Below, piece after piece: positions 48,201 to 57,227 of a stretch of DNA of 64,000 bases. Origin of the DNA: Physcomitrium patens (Eukaryota > Streptophyta > Bryopsida > Funariales > Funariaceae). Numbering within the stretch: the stretch's first letter is position 1; every line of letters begins with the position of its first letter. The position numbers were made by a program, and so were the translations under genes. The DNA lies in assembly GCF_000002425.4 (NCBI RefSeq), contig NC_037265.1:5148323-5212322 (forward strand). The letters are read 5' to 3'. The notes under the pieces are model-generated. The model had not been told where the DNA came from. It made no database searches and worked only from the letters and a program-made list of their open reading frames with translations.

Positions 48201-48695
48201 TGCTTTTGTACCTATAAGTGCGAGTTTTACTATACTAGACTCATGGTTTTTTACTTGATTAATAGAACTGTTACTAATGCTCTGAGGAAAATCAAGTTTA
48301 TGAGAAATCCAATCTATTCGAGGATTATACTTTTCTAACCATGATAAGCCTAAAATTACTGGATTAGAGGGAGATCTAATTATATTAAAAATTACGCAAC
48401 TACTATGACCATTTATTACTACATCTACAGGAAGTGTTTCGTGAGTTACATCTCCAGAAGACAACGGACGACCATCTATGACTTCTACGTGTACATGTTT
48501 AGTTTTTTGTATTAATGATATTCTATGACATCTAGCAAATTCTTCATCTAAAAAACAAGATGAGGCTCCTGAATCTACCAAGGCAGAGGCTTTGTAATTA
48601 TTAGGTCCTAAACGCACATCTATTATAAAACAAGGAGATGGTTCTGAGGAGAGGATAGGACCTTCATTAGAAGTTGTACAAGATTCCAGCCACAC
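45207..48695 (-). CDS. Chromovirus A pol polyprotein, copy 1
   Basis: 1162 residues, looks whole. Domains in order: aspartic protease (about 20-125, VDSGASSC at 40-47); reverse transcriptase (about 240-440, YLDD at 382-385); RNase H (about 520-645, METDAS near 527-532 and TDHKNLEYF near 598-606); integrase with zinc site (His 745/753, Cys 783/786) and catalytic Asp816, Asp876, Glu912 (DD35E spacing); GPF module (about 1045-1051); chromodomain (about 1106-1155, EVEEILDSRR to WRGYDISERTWEP). The polyprotein copies element RNA to DNA and inserts it; the chromodomain is known in this clade to bind modified histone H3 and steer integration to heterochromatin. The frame differs from that of gag and opens without an ATG right after the gag stop, so expression presumably uses the recoding that such families employ. 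Confidence 0.95.
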   Translation of the reverse strand: MWLESCTTSNEGPILSSEPSPCFIIDVRLGPNNYKASALVDSGASSCFLDEEFARCHRISLIQKTKHVHVEVIDGRPLSSGDVTHETLPVDVVINGHSSCVIFNIIRSPSNPVILGLSWLEKYNPRIDWISHKLDFPQSISNSSINQVKNHESSIVKLALIGTKAFIHAAKEGSTFAIYAAPISENVKTSSSIPSQYQEYQDVFEKKNADILPEHRPYDCSIDLKEGTLPPFGPIYSLSQDELAELKTYIDENLAKNFIRHSKSPAGAPILFVKKKDGSLRMCVDYRGLNKITIKNRYPLPLILGLFDQLNQAKIYTKIDLRGAYNLVRIKEGDEWKTTFQTNYGHFEYNVMPFGLTNAPAAFQHLMNDVFREFLDNFVVCYLDDILIYSKNVEEYEIHVRQVLQKLRDAGLYAKMEKCVFHTTQVDFLGYIISNDGLIMDSKKVQTIMDWKIPKTIRDVQCFLGFANYYRIFIKDFSRVAAPLTRLTRKDKFQWNQEAEAAFEALKTSFVSAPVLYRVDFSKVFFMETDASDFALGAVLSQMGTDDKLHPIAFHSRKFSAAEINYEIHDKELLAIVDSFQEWRHYLEGASSPVTVYTDHKNLEYFMSACVLNRRQACWSMSLSRFEFIITYRPGKQQGLSDALSRRSYFAPKEGDAAFEQQRTVLLKPEQFHLGAMKSTLIVDSTFLKQIQSNMSSDPLVYDIENNSSKSHDPSKFEFKNNLLYFEGRLYVPEGEARLRVLQARHDFPAAGHFGYNKTLELISRDFWWPQMWKPVKDFVQSCDICSRSKIPRHRPYGLLQPLPIPEQPRSSVSMDFITDLPSSRSYDSIFVIVDRFTKMAHFVPCTKSITGEETAKLFIDNIYRYHGLPKDIISDRGTQFVSRFWRTLFKILKVDIKLSSAFHPQTDGQTERVNQVLEQYLRCTINYQQDDWTTLLPLEEFAYNNTVHSSTQQTPFFANYGYHPRLDTFDFSKVDNPVAEDMANRLSELYAIMKTQLKEAQERQKINVDLYRKEQPQINVGDKVWLLRRNIKTTRPCDKLDYRRLGPFSVSEQINPVAYRLHLPESMKIHPVFHVSLLEPYKTVDIQGRRQMPPPPIEVDNNEEFEVEEILDSRRRRNKLEYLVHWRGYDISERTWEPSRNLANASAKVKVFHQRHLSKPR

Positions 48696-48700
48696 AGTCC

Positions 48701-49708
48701 CTATTGTAGCTGGATGTACTCGTTTTCTGACATACTGTCTTCTTTGACAGCCGTACTCCTCATTTTGTAGTTACGTCGCTTCTTTGGACAATGTTGAGCA
48801 GTGTGCTTAGGTTCTCCACAATATAAGCACAATCCTTCTTGTCGACGACGAGACTTTTCTTGCTCAGTAAGAGGTTTGAAACGTACCGCATCAATTTGCA
48901 TATCCTCTACTTCCGAAGGTATGTGTTGAGGAGACGTCGGTGTTGCCATTGAATTGTAGTAACGTTGAGGCCTACTTGTGCGACTCTCGGATCGAAATTC
49001 AAAAAGTCGATTGTCGCACTTCACAGCAAAGTCAATTGCTTGACTCAATCTTTGAGGATCAGATAAATTAAGCATCAATTTCTTTACCTCATATTGTAAT
49101 CCGTAGAAAAATTGACTCACAAGTGCGGCATCATCCCACTTGATATCAGTTGCAAGTTGTCGAAATTGCGAAGCATATAATGTTACTGATTGATTGCCTT
49201 GTCGCAAAATACGGATCTTGTTGGTTGCAACACAAATTGCATCATGTTCTCCAAACATGGATCGAAACTCCACCAAAAAAGCCTCCAGATTATCCAATAT
49301 TGGATCTCGTCGTTCAAGAAAAGATGAAAACCATGACAATGCTGAACTTGAAAGAAGTGTACCAATGAATCTAACTTGTGACCCTGGAGTTGGATAGCTC
49401 TGGGGTTGAAGTTCAATCACTAGTTGGACCTGATTGATGAATCCTCGAAACTTGGATCTGGTACCATCAAACTTCTCGGGCAAGGCAACTCTCGGTTCTC
49501 TAACACTCGAAGGGTGTTCCATTCTGGGAGAAGGGACATGGTTTGGTGCAGATGTTGAAGCAGCCCCAATCATCTCTATATCTTCACTTCCTACCATTCT
49601 TGTTGCTCCTTGTGGTGGTAAATTGAGTTGATGCATCGCAAGCATTAACTCCCTCAATTGTTCTTGCATCTGTGCCATTGCACTCTTCATTTCAACAAGC
49701 TCTGCCAT
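48701..49708 (-). CDS. Chromovirus A gag, copy 1
   Basis: 335 residues, looks whole. A short coiled-coil-like N-terminus (about 1-30, MAELVEMKSAMAQMQEQLRE) leads to the capsid-type retrotransposon gag core (about 75-235, with PEKFDGTRSKFRGFINQVQL and SSSALSWFSSFLERRDPILD). A basic region and one CCHC zinc knuckle follow (Cys294, Cys297, His302, Cys307: CLYCGEPKHTAQHC). Gag forms the cytoplasmic particle and packages element RNA. It starts about 212 bp inside the 5' LTR, leaving a short leader. Pol follows in another frame immediately after its stop. Confidence 0.92.
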   Translation of the reverse strand: MAELVEMKSAMAQMQEQLRELMLAMHQLNLPPQGATRMVGSEDIEMIGAASTSAPNHVPSPRMEHPSSVREPRVALPEKFDGTRSKFRGFINQVQLVIELQPQSYPTPGSQVRFIGTLLSSSALSWFSSFLERRDPILDNLEAFLVEFRSMFGEHDAICVATNKIRILRQGNQSVTLYASQFRQLATDIKWDDAALVSQFFYGLQYEVKKLMLNLSDPQRLSQAIDFAVKCDNRLFEFRSESRTSRPQRYYNSMATPTSPQHIPSEVEDMQIDAVRFKPLTEQEKSRRRQEGLCLYCGEPKHTAQHCPKKRRNYKMRSTAVKEDSMSENEYIQLQ

Positions 49709-49888
49709 AGTAGCACTTAGAAAAGAGAAGATGTCTAATAACGCTCAAAACAAATAGAAGAGAGGAATTGATAACAAAGAAAATACTAAGAACAATATCA
49801 GTTTAAAAGAGGGTAATTTGCAACTTCTAATGCGCTTATGTCTTATCAAGAAAAAGGGGTAATCCACTCTTAATCAAGAAAAGACAAA

Positions 49889-49899
49889 GCTCTGATATT
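49889..49899 (-). other. Candidate primer-binding site, chromovirus A
   Basis: On the minus strand, about 22 nt inside the 5' LTR, AATATCAGAGC shares TATCAGAGC with the complement of the 3' end of plant initiator tRNA-Met (TGGTATCAGAGC). The offset and the missing TGG make the assignment doubtful. Confidence 0.3.
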
Positions 49900-49920
49900 G
49901 TAAGTGTACTCTTGTCAATC

Positions 49921-50460
49921 TGTCAAGGACAAGAACTCGATGAAAGCTAAAGAATAAGTGAGACTTTTCTCAAAAAGAAATAGGACAAAATAGAAATATG
50001 TATATTAAGAAAGAAACTGGAATGGCTATTGCCAAAATACAAGAAAACTAGAGACCCTTGAAACTAGATTAGAAGCAAGAAAGGAATTGACAAGAGTGAA
50101 GAGGGCTTCACTCTTGCCTCTATATATACTATCTAACTAGAAGCCACGTGGCGATGTTCTATAAGACCTCCAATATATGTTGACTTTCTAGGCCACATGC
50201 CTTTGCTTGCAAGGCAAGTTTTCTATAGATGGACCACGTAGTTAGCTTGTTCTTTAAGCTTCCAACATGTGTGGCACATGGCTAACTTGTTGACCAAGTT
50301 TCTAACCTAAAAGTCAACTATAGACTCCTATAAAGTCAAAGCAGTGTCTATGAAGCTTCTAAGAAGCTTCTCTAGAAGATATTACACAATTAACCTACTT
50401 TTATCTACTTTTACATACTTTTATCTATTCATATAGGTAATTATATGTATGTCCGTGACA
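49921..50460 (-). repeat. Young chromovirus A copy 1, 5' LTR
   Basis: 540 bp, about two differences from the 3' LTR by eye. Followed by GAGTA at 50461-50465. Confidence 0.95.
50120..50152 (-). promoter_or_regulatory. LTR promoter: perfect G-box next to a TATA box
   Basis: Read on the minus strand, GCCACGTGGC (50143-50152; G-box/ABRE-type palindrome) is followed about 14 nt later by GTATATATAG (TATA box, about 50120-50129), directing transcription into the element. The LTR also carries four W-box cores (TTGAC followed by C or T, on either strand) and the doubled GAAGCTTC motif. The 3' LTR has the same set (44306-44339). Older A LTRs have CACGTAG or CACATAG at the G-box position. Confidence 0.6.
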
Positions 50461-50879
50461 GAGTATGCGGAGTGAATGAAAATTTTTGGATTAATCTAAC
50501 AAAACAATCAGTGGATACAAGGTCGTGAGTATAAAGCGGTATCGAAGATTAGTAGATTAGGTTGTTCGGGGTTCTCTACAACGTCTAGAGACTTATCGGC
50601 TGGAGCAAAAAAGATTTTGGTGAGCAGTTAATGGACATCCGTATAGATTTATGATATATTCTTGTAGTCGTTTATATTCCAACAGTCAAAAACTGATAGA
50701 CTGCTTGAATATTAGTGAATCTCCATACTACCTTCTACAGCTAGACGCCCAACGCATTTTCAAGCAGGAAAGCATGTAATATGACACAAGTAGTGAACCC
50801 GATGTGAAAGCTTGAGGTGGAAGCTATTGGATTTTATTTTATTTTATTTTTATTTTTATAGAAAACAAAAATAAAATTT

Positions 50880-53490
50880 TTGAAGGATCTTTGGGAGAAG
50901 TTTCTGGTGGGGGTTCTTTTAAAGGGCAAGATATGCACATGGATCTGTCTATTGCTAGTATGTTTCAAGCCTTCTCATTATCAATGTAGCAACAGTAAAG
51001 CAATGATCGAAAGGAAGCTTTGGCAATCAAAGAATTGCAAGCAGTGGTCAATAAAATTGATCAATTTGATGGAAGGAATATTTCAAGGTATTTAAGATGT
51101 TATATTCGTGAAAAGGAATTAAATCGAGTTTCTAAGAAGAAAATGGTTGAATTATTTGGACTTGCCACGATACCGGAGATAAGAGATCATATTACATCAA
51201 TTATGGATCGTTATAGGAATTCATGGGAGATTTTTTTACATGCATTGAAAGACGAATATTTCTTGAAAGATGCTGATTGCGTTACTAAGAAGCTGTTTCT
51301 GGAATGGATTGAACGGCCTAATAAGAATTTGTAAGCAACAGAGCTACTAAGGAAATTTGAGAGGCAGTACTCTCAATTATCGAAGGTAGAAAAATTGACA
51401 TTGGAGCTGAACAAAGTTGATCTATTTCTTCAAGCTGCTGATGGAGAATTGCAAGGGAAATTAGAACTCCTTCTTGAAGACAAAAAAGAGGATGAAGGAT
51501 TGACAACAAAGCAAAAGAACGTTGAAGATGCAGTGGGGTTGCTTACAAAAAGAGAAAGGAAGAAGGATAGGAGCAATATTCCGAAAACAATACAAGCACC
51601 CAAAGTTCTAGTATGTACAACACTACCAACAATGCCTACAGTTCAACCTTCGACATCCTTATCAAAGAAAGCAGATATGGGGATGGAAGAAATTATACGA
51701 GGAATGTGAGATCTTTAAATCAAATTGGCAAGACTTGAAGAGAATACTTCTATAAATAATTCAAAGAATGTTTCAAAACAAAGATATGTACAAAGATGCA
51801 TTTGGTGTGATGATGCTTCACACACTAGAAAAGATTGCAATGAATTTAATAATATGATACGGCAGGGAATTATTTGCTGGAAAGATGGAAAGATAGCATT
51901 GAAAGATAGGGAGGATCTTCTTCAAACCAATTTTGGCAAGGGAGGAATGAGAGCATTGGTTCAAGATTACCTAAAAGAGCATGAAACAGCAGCATGAGAA
52001 AGTGCAAGATATGGTGCTTGAGTAGATGATGAAATTGGTGGAAGTACGGAAACTAGTGAGTTTTGGGCTTCTGTCGTTTCTACAATACAAGAAGGAAAAT
52101 TACCTCGAGAAGCGTTATTGAGGACTGCAGTTACAATATGAGGTGCAATAAGTTGGGAGGATCTTGTTGAGTCTCTTTCAGTTTATGCATATATTGCTAA
52201 GAGCCAACATGAAGCTTTGATGGAAGAAAAGAGACGAGGAAATTTTGATGATACTAGAGAAGGAAATTCTTCTAAGAGGCAAACTCGAGGAGACAAGGCT
52301 CGAAAGGTAGCTTCACAAGAATTTCCTGTAAAGGATACTTCAACATCATTGGAAGAAAAAACAAGGGAGACAAAAGATAAGGGCAAATCAATTGCTTATA
52401 AGCTACTTTCTGACATTAAAGCGGCAACAAATTTGAAAGGGGTGTTGGAAGAATGTATATTAAATGCTAAGGTGGAATTCACATTGAAAGAAGTTTTGGG
52501 AATTGCAAAGAAGGAGTTTCATGATGTTACCATTGATAGCATTAAGCGAAAGAGGTAATTAATGGACGAAACTGGAATGAGTCATGCTATTGATGCAAGA
52601 ATATATAAAGATAAAGAAGAAATTGATATTGGTTACAAGCAACCAACAAATAAAAAGAATGGGTATAATCAACGAGTATGTTTCAAAGATTATAGTGATA
52701 AGGAAATGGAAACTTTAAGCCATTATATTCGAAAGTATTGGGCAAGGGCAACTACTGAGGTATTGGTGAAAGTAGGAGATATAGAAGAACCAATTGTTGC
52801 TTTGGTCGACCATGGTTCTGAAATAAATCTCATGTCTAAAGATCTTTATAAGAAGTAAAAATGGCCAATTGATATGGAATATGGATGGGCAATACGAGCA
52901 GCTAATAACACACGGGGCGAATTTTATGGAGCTTGTCCAGATGTCAAAATTCGGATTGGGGATGTTGCGACGGAGCAACATTTCTTTGTTCAAGATACAA
53001 CGTCTTATTCGTTGAGTTTAGGACAACCTTACATTATGGCAACATGGATGGAAATAAAAGTACTTGACTATGGTTCTGTTTATGCAAGGGTACGTAGCGA
53101 AGATGGGAAGAAAGCTGTACAATTTCTAACAGTACCTCTTAACCATGAACGGAATCGAGATAGGTTGAGGGAGAAACCATTGCCAAAGATTGTTGAAGGA
53201 TTTAAGGATTTTGGGGAGGTACCACTATGAAGTGAGATTATAGAAGTACAAAAGAGGAGGTACTCTTGCAAGATGAAGGTACCTTTGATGCGAGTTTTAT
53301 TGTTATTTTGGAGAATGGAAATATTATGTATAAGAAAGTTGATGATTTTAAAAGAAAAGAAAGAAAAGAGATTATATAATATTGAAGGAGAATTATGCAA
53401 GTTAGGTACGCAACAAGAAGATGAAAGTGATTTGGATAATGAAGGTGACGAAGACAAACTGGACAAAGACGTAGAGAATATATTATAAAT
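50880..53490 (+). mobile_element. Family F gag and protease coding region
   Basis: Coding remnant of the short family F element. Gag core at about 51000-51350 (NKIDQFDGRNISRYLRCYIR), a charged linker, a zinc knuckle at about 51800 (CIWCDDASHTRKDC), a region with AYKLLSDIKAATNLKGVLEE and TLKEVLGIAKKEFHDV at about 52395-52530 that recalls a domain of fungal LTR polyproteins (DUF4100, from memory), and an aspartic protease at 52740-53220 (VALVDHGSEINLMSKDLY). It ends in an acidic tail before a purine-rich tract and the 3' LTR. Broken in several places, far fewer than the copy at 17160-19400. Confidence 0.7.
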
Positions 53491-53550
53491 CAAACAGTAA
53501 TTGGATAAATTCGTGCATACCGGATGATGCACAGGTTCAGAGGGGGTGGA

Positions 53551-54759
53551 TGTCATGTTGTAACACGAGTATACCATGAAAATATAAAGAAAGGGGACTT
53601 TTATTAATGTTCAGTCACCTCAAATATTGGGAGCAATGACCAATTCCAGTGCAAATATTGAGAGGCCAGGTTTAGTCACCTCATCACAGTCGGTCAGGGC
53701 ACACTTACTAGTAACAAAATGCTCTGTTCGAGTCCAATAGTGGGAGTCAACAGAATTGAAAGGACTAAATCGATGACTGAGCGAGCCTGACGTGAAGGAC
53801 CAATTTGACCCAATTACAGAAACATCCAGGTATTACTATGGGCCTCTTAGCCAATCTGACGTGAAGGACCAATTTGATCCAATTACGGGAACATCCAGAT
53901 CTTACTAAGGGCCTCTTAGCAAATATGAGACCTGATTTGGTCGGGCGACTCAATGTGGTCTCGATTACGGGGCTCTGATTCCGTTTCAGGCTGTCCAGTT
54001 CTTTGTGTCGTTTCAGGGAACATTATTTTCGAAAAAAGAACCTTTTAAAAGGCAAAAATTGGAGGAGAAAGCTCTGACGGTGGGAGCCAATTCCGGATCC
54101 AAGACGAAAGCTTGAAGAAATTCAGAGGCTAGGATTTGAAAGAGGGAGAATTAGGATTAAAAGAGAGGATAAGTTAAGAAATGAAAAGGGGGGAGAATCA
54201 ATTTTTTTTAGGGGTTGGAGAGCTAGCTTCATGCTTCATGGAGAAAAAAAACAGAGAATTGGGATTTTTTTTCTTCATAGGATTTTGGAAAGACTGAGGT
54301 AATCGTTGCTGAAAGTCAGTGTTGTATTGGTGAATCGGAGTTTTAATGAAGTGGATGTGATTATTCTTGATTGTTTTATAAAAATCAAAGTTACGTCTAT
54401 GATTGAAGAATTAAAAGGGTGTCTATAGGATTAAGTATGCGGAGTGAATGAAAATTTTTGGATTAATCTAACAAGACAGTCAATGGATACAAGGTCGTGA
54501 GTATAAAGTAATATCAGAGATTAGCAGATTGGGTTGTTCGGGGTTCTCTGTAACGTCTAGAGACCTACCAGCTGGGGCAAAAAGGATTTTGGCAAGCAGT
54601 TGAAGGACATCCGTGTAGATTTACGGTATATTTTTTGTAATTATTTATATTCCAACAATCAAAAAGTGATAGATTGCTTGAATATTAGCGAATCTCCATA
54701 CTACCTTCTACAGCCAGACGCCCAGCATGTTCTCGAGTAGGAAAGCACGTAATACGACA
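53551..54759 (+). repeat. Family F 3' LTR
   Basis: 1.2 kb, starting TGTCATGTTGTAACACGAG and ending CGTAATACGACA. A purine-rich AGAGGGGGTGGA tract precedes it. It contains a 69-bp direct duplication starting at 53788 and 53857 that is not present in the 5' LTR. Confidence 0.8.
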
Positions 54760-56236
54760 ACGATATCAACAATAATTCTTCTAAATCTCATGATCTTTTT
54801 AAATTTGAGTTCAAGAACAACCTACTCTATTTCGAAGGATGCCTATATGTTCTAGAAGGAGAAGCACGTTTACGTGTTCTTCAAGCTCGTCATGACTTTC
54901 CAACAGCATGACATTTTGAATACAATAAGACTTTGGAGTTGATATCTAGGGATTTTTGGTGGCCTCAAATATAGAAGGCAATCAAAGATTTTGTACAATC
55001 ATGTGATGTTTGCTTAAGATCAAAAACTCCTCGTCATCGACCTTTTGGAATTTATCAACCATTACCTATTCCAAAACAACCATGGTCTTCTATTTTTATG
55101 GACTTCATGATAGATCTTCCTAGCTCAAGTTCTTATGACTCTATATTTGTGATAGTAGATCGCTTCACCAAGATGGCACATTTTGTGCCATATACAAAAT
55201 CTATCATGGGTGAAGAAACAACTAAGCTTTTTATTGATAATATATCTATCGCTATTATGGATTATCAAAGGATATTATATCGGATAGGGGAACTCAATTT
55301 ATATCAAGATTTTGGAGAACCCTTTTTAAGATTTTATAAGTCGATATAAAACTATCTTCGGCTTTTTATCCTCAAACTGATGGACAAACAGAGCACGTAA
55401 ACTAAGTCTTGGAGCAATATTTAAAATGTACCATCAACTATCAACAAGATGATTGGACAACTCTTTGCCATTGGTAGAATTTGCTTATAATAATACAGTG
55501 CATTCTTCTATGCAACAAACACCTTTCTTTGCCAATTATGGTTATCATCTACGACTTCACACATTTGATTTCTCAAAAGTTGATTATCCTATGGCAGAAG
55601 ATATGGCAAATTAGTTGTTAGAGTTACACGCAATAATGAAGGCACAATTAAAAGAAGCTCAAGAACAACAAAAGATAAATACGGATGTCTATCGAAAGGA
55701 ACAACCACCATCCTATATAGGCGATAAGGTATGATTACTTTGTTCCAATATCAAGACCACTCATCTTTGTGACAAGTTGGACTATCGTAGGCTTGGACCA
55801 TTTTTTATTTCTGTACAAATCAATCCAATTGCATATCGTTTACATCTATCGGAGTCAATGAAAATCCATCTAATATTCCACATGTCTCTTCTTGAACCAT
55901 ACAAGATAGTAGACATACCTAGAAGAAGACAAGCTCTACCTCCTCTCATAAAAGTGGATAATAATGAAGAGTTTGAAGTGAAAGAAATCTTAGTTTCTAG
56001 GCAAAGCTAAAATAAATTAGAATATCTTATCCATTGACATGAATATGATATTAGTGAATGCACATAGGAGCGAGTAAAGAATCTTGTAAATGCAACAAAG
56101 GTGATGGAGGCTTTTCATCGATGATATCCATCAAAACCAAGATAAAAATCTTCCTTATAAAAAAACAAGATCTAGACAAGATAACATTCTACTTTCAATC
56201 TTTGTTTGTAGTTTCTTTGTAGTTGTGACGCTTAGG
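54760..56236 (+). mobile_element. Old chromovirus A, integrase-chromodomain part
   Basis: Continuation of the old copy right of the family F insertion: integrase zinc region and core (about 54880-55450; MDFMIDLPSSSSYDSIFVIV at 55098), GPF module (about 55795) and chromodomain remnant (about 55970-56110). Broken in several places. Confidence 0.8.
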
Positions 56237-56239
56237 AGA

Positions 56240-56662
56240 TGGAGAACCAACAACCAACGGATTCGACTCAAGAACCTTCATTTACTGACCTATGAGATGA
56301 GACATCACGATTGTCACAACCTTCAAGACGATGCAATCGAGATGAAGATCTTCAAGAATGACATGTTCTTCCTCAAATAGATGGCAAGTTACAACACGTT
56401 TAGTATCACGACCTTGGAAGGGACTACCGATGTTTGGTGATTTTATTAGAAATAGAAACAACTCTTGATGGTCTTCCAAATGTTTTATTCGAAGGAAGTT
56501 ATGAAGGCCTCAACAACGACCAAATAACTGGGTGGTCTTCTTGCCGTGGTATGGGACACTACCGATGGTTGACAGGCCCTATCAATCAACTTTGAAGAGA
56601 ACAAAAATCAAAGTATGTGGCGAATATAATTCGTTGCATCATTGATTTCTTTAGCATGCGAT
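56240..56662 (+). mobile_element. Old chromovirus A, relic of the extra ORF (ORF3)
   Basis: Plus-strand sequence aligning over its full length with the 140-codon ORF3 of the young copies, including the start (MENQQPTDSTQEPSF in place of MESQQPADSTQEPSF) and the ITGWSSC-GMGHYRWL region. Broken in a few places. It shows that ORF3 was part of family A before the nested insertions. Confidence 0.75.
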
Positions 56663-56702
56663 GACCGCTCTTCGTAGAATTCGTTCCTAGAAGGGGGGGT
56701 AA

Positions 56703-57227
56703 TGTCACGGACATACTCATATAAGCTAATAATTACATATATAAATAAGTAGAATTAAGTAAAAGTAAATAAAAGTAAGTTAATTCTATAATATTTAGAT
56801 ACTGCTTTGACTTCATAGATATCTTTAATTGACTTTTTGGATTAGAAACGTGGTCATCAAATTGGACATGTGCCACATATGTTGTTAGCTTAAAGACTAA
56901 GCTAACTATGTGGTCCACATATAGAAAAACTTGCCTTGTAAGTCAAGGCAAGTGTCCTACAAAGTCAACACATATTGGAGGTCCTATAGAACATCGCCAC
57001 GTAGTCCTTAGTTAGATAGTATATATAGAGACAAGAATGAAGCCTTCTTCACTCTTGTCAACTCTTTTCTTATTTCCAGTCTAGTTTCAAAGGTCTTCAT
57101 GTTTTCTAGTCTTTGGTAATAGCCATTCTAGTTCAATATATTATCACCTTTGAGTGATTTCTAAGTATTTTTGAATGATACAAGAATGTATTGAGATGAT
57201 CTTTCTTTGGAGTTCATATCCTTGATA
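56703..57227 (+). repeat. Old chromovirus A, 3' LTR
   Basis: 525 bp from TGTCACGGACATACTC to ATCCTTGATA, preceded by the polypurine tract AGAAGGGGGGG (56688-56698). Has an internal deletion relative to the 5' LTR in the GAAGCTTC region. Confidence 0.85.

Larger units (their letters stand above)
44108..50460 (-). mobile_element. Young whole-looking chromovirus A, copy 1 (6353 bp)
   Basis: Complete Ty3/gypsy chromovirus on the minus strand: 5' LTR 49921-50460, gag 49708-48701, pol 48695-45207, extra ORF 45111-44689, polypurine tract 44651-44661, 3' LTR 44108-44647. Both LTRs are 540 bp, run TG to CA, and differ at about two positions by eye. Target duplication GAGTA is intact (44103-44107 and 50461-50465). 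It looks whole with no evident break. At usual plant substitution rates two differences in 540 bp means an insertion within roughly the last few hundred thousand years. It sits inside the 5' LTR of the family F element. The type agrees with the abundant gypsy family of moss genomes, but the exact name is not assigned. Confidence 0.95.
43359..54759 (+). mobile_element. Family F, short form: gag-protease element with LTRs
   Basis: Inserted in the old chromovirus A; ACGA is repeated on both sides (four bases of the expected duplication). 5' LTR: 43359-44107 plus 50466-50786, split by the young chromovirus A. Body: 50787-53550 with gag and protease only. 3' LTR: 53551-54759. LTRs begin TGTCRTGTTGTAA and end ACGACA. 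No RT, RNase H or integrase was found, unlike the long form at 16860-21872. The two LTRs differ by roughly 10 percent in the compared stretch, mostly transitions, so the insertion is older than the young A copy and younger than its host. Confidence 0.8.
39418..57227 (+). mobile_element. Chromovirus family A, old copy, split by a nested insertion
   Basis: Plus-strand Ty3/gypsy chromovirus interrupted at 43359-54759 by a family F element. Left part: 5' LTR (39418-39959), gag (from about 40209), protease (LDSGASACFID near 41370), RT (41975-42622, YLDDILIYS) and RNase H. Right part: integrase (from about 54790), chromodomain region (about 55970-56110), the extra-ORF relic (56240-56662), a polypurine tract and the 3' LTR (56703-57227). 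The gene order equals that of the young copies. LTRs differ by roughly 8 percent plus indels by eye, so it is clearly older. Broken in many places. The outer flanks (ATTGG and CCTGA) do not match. Confidence 0.85.
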
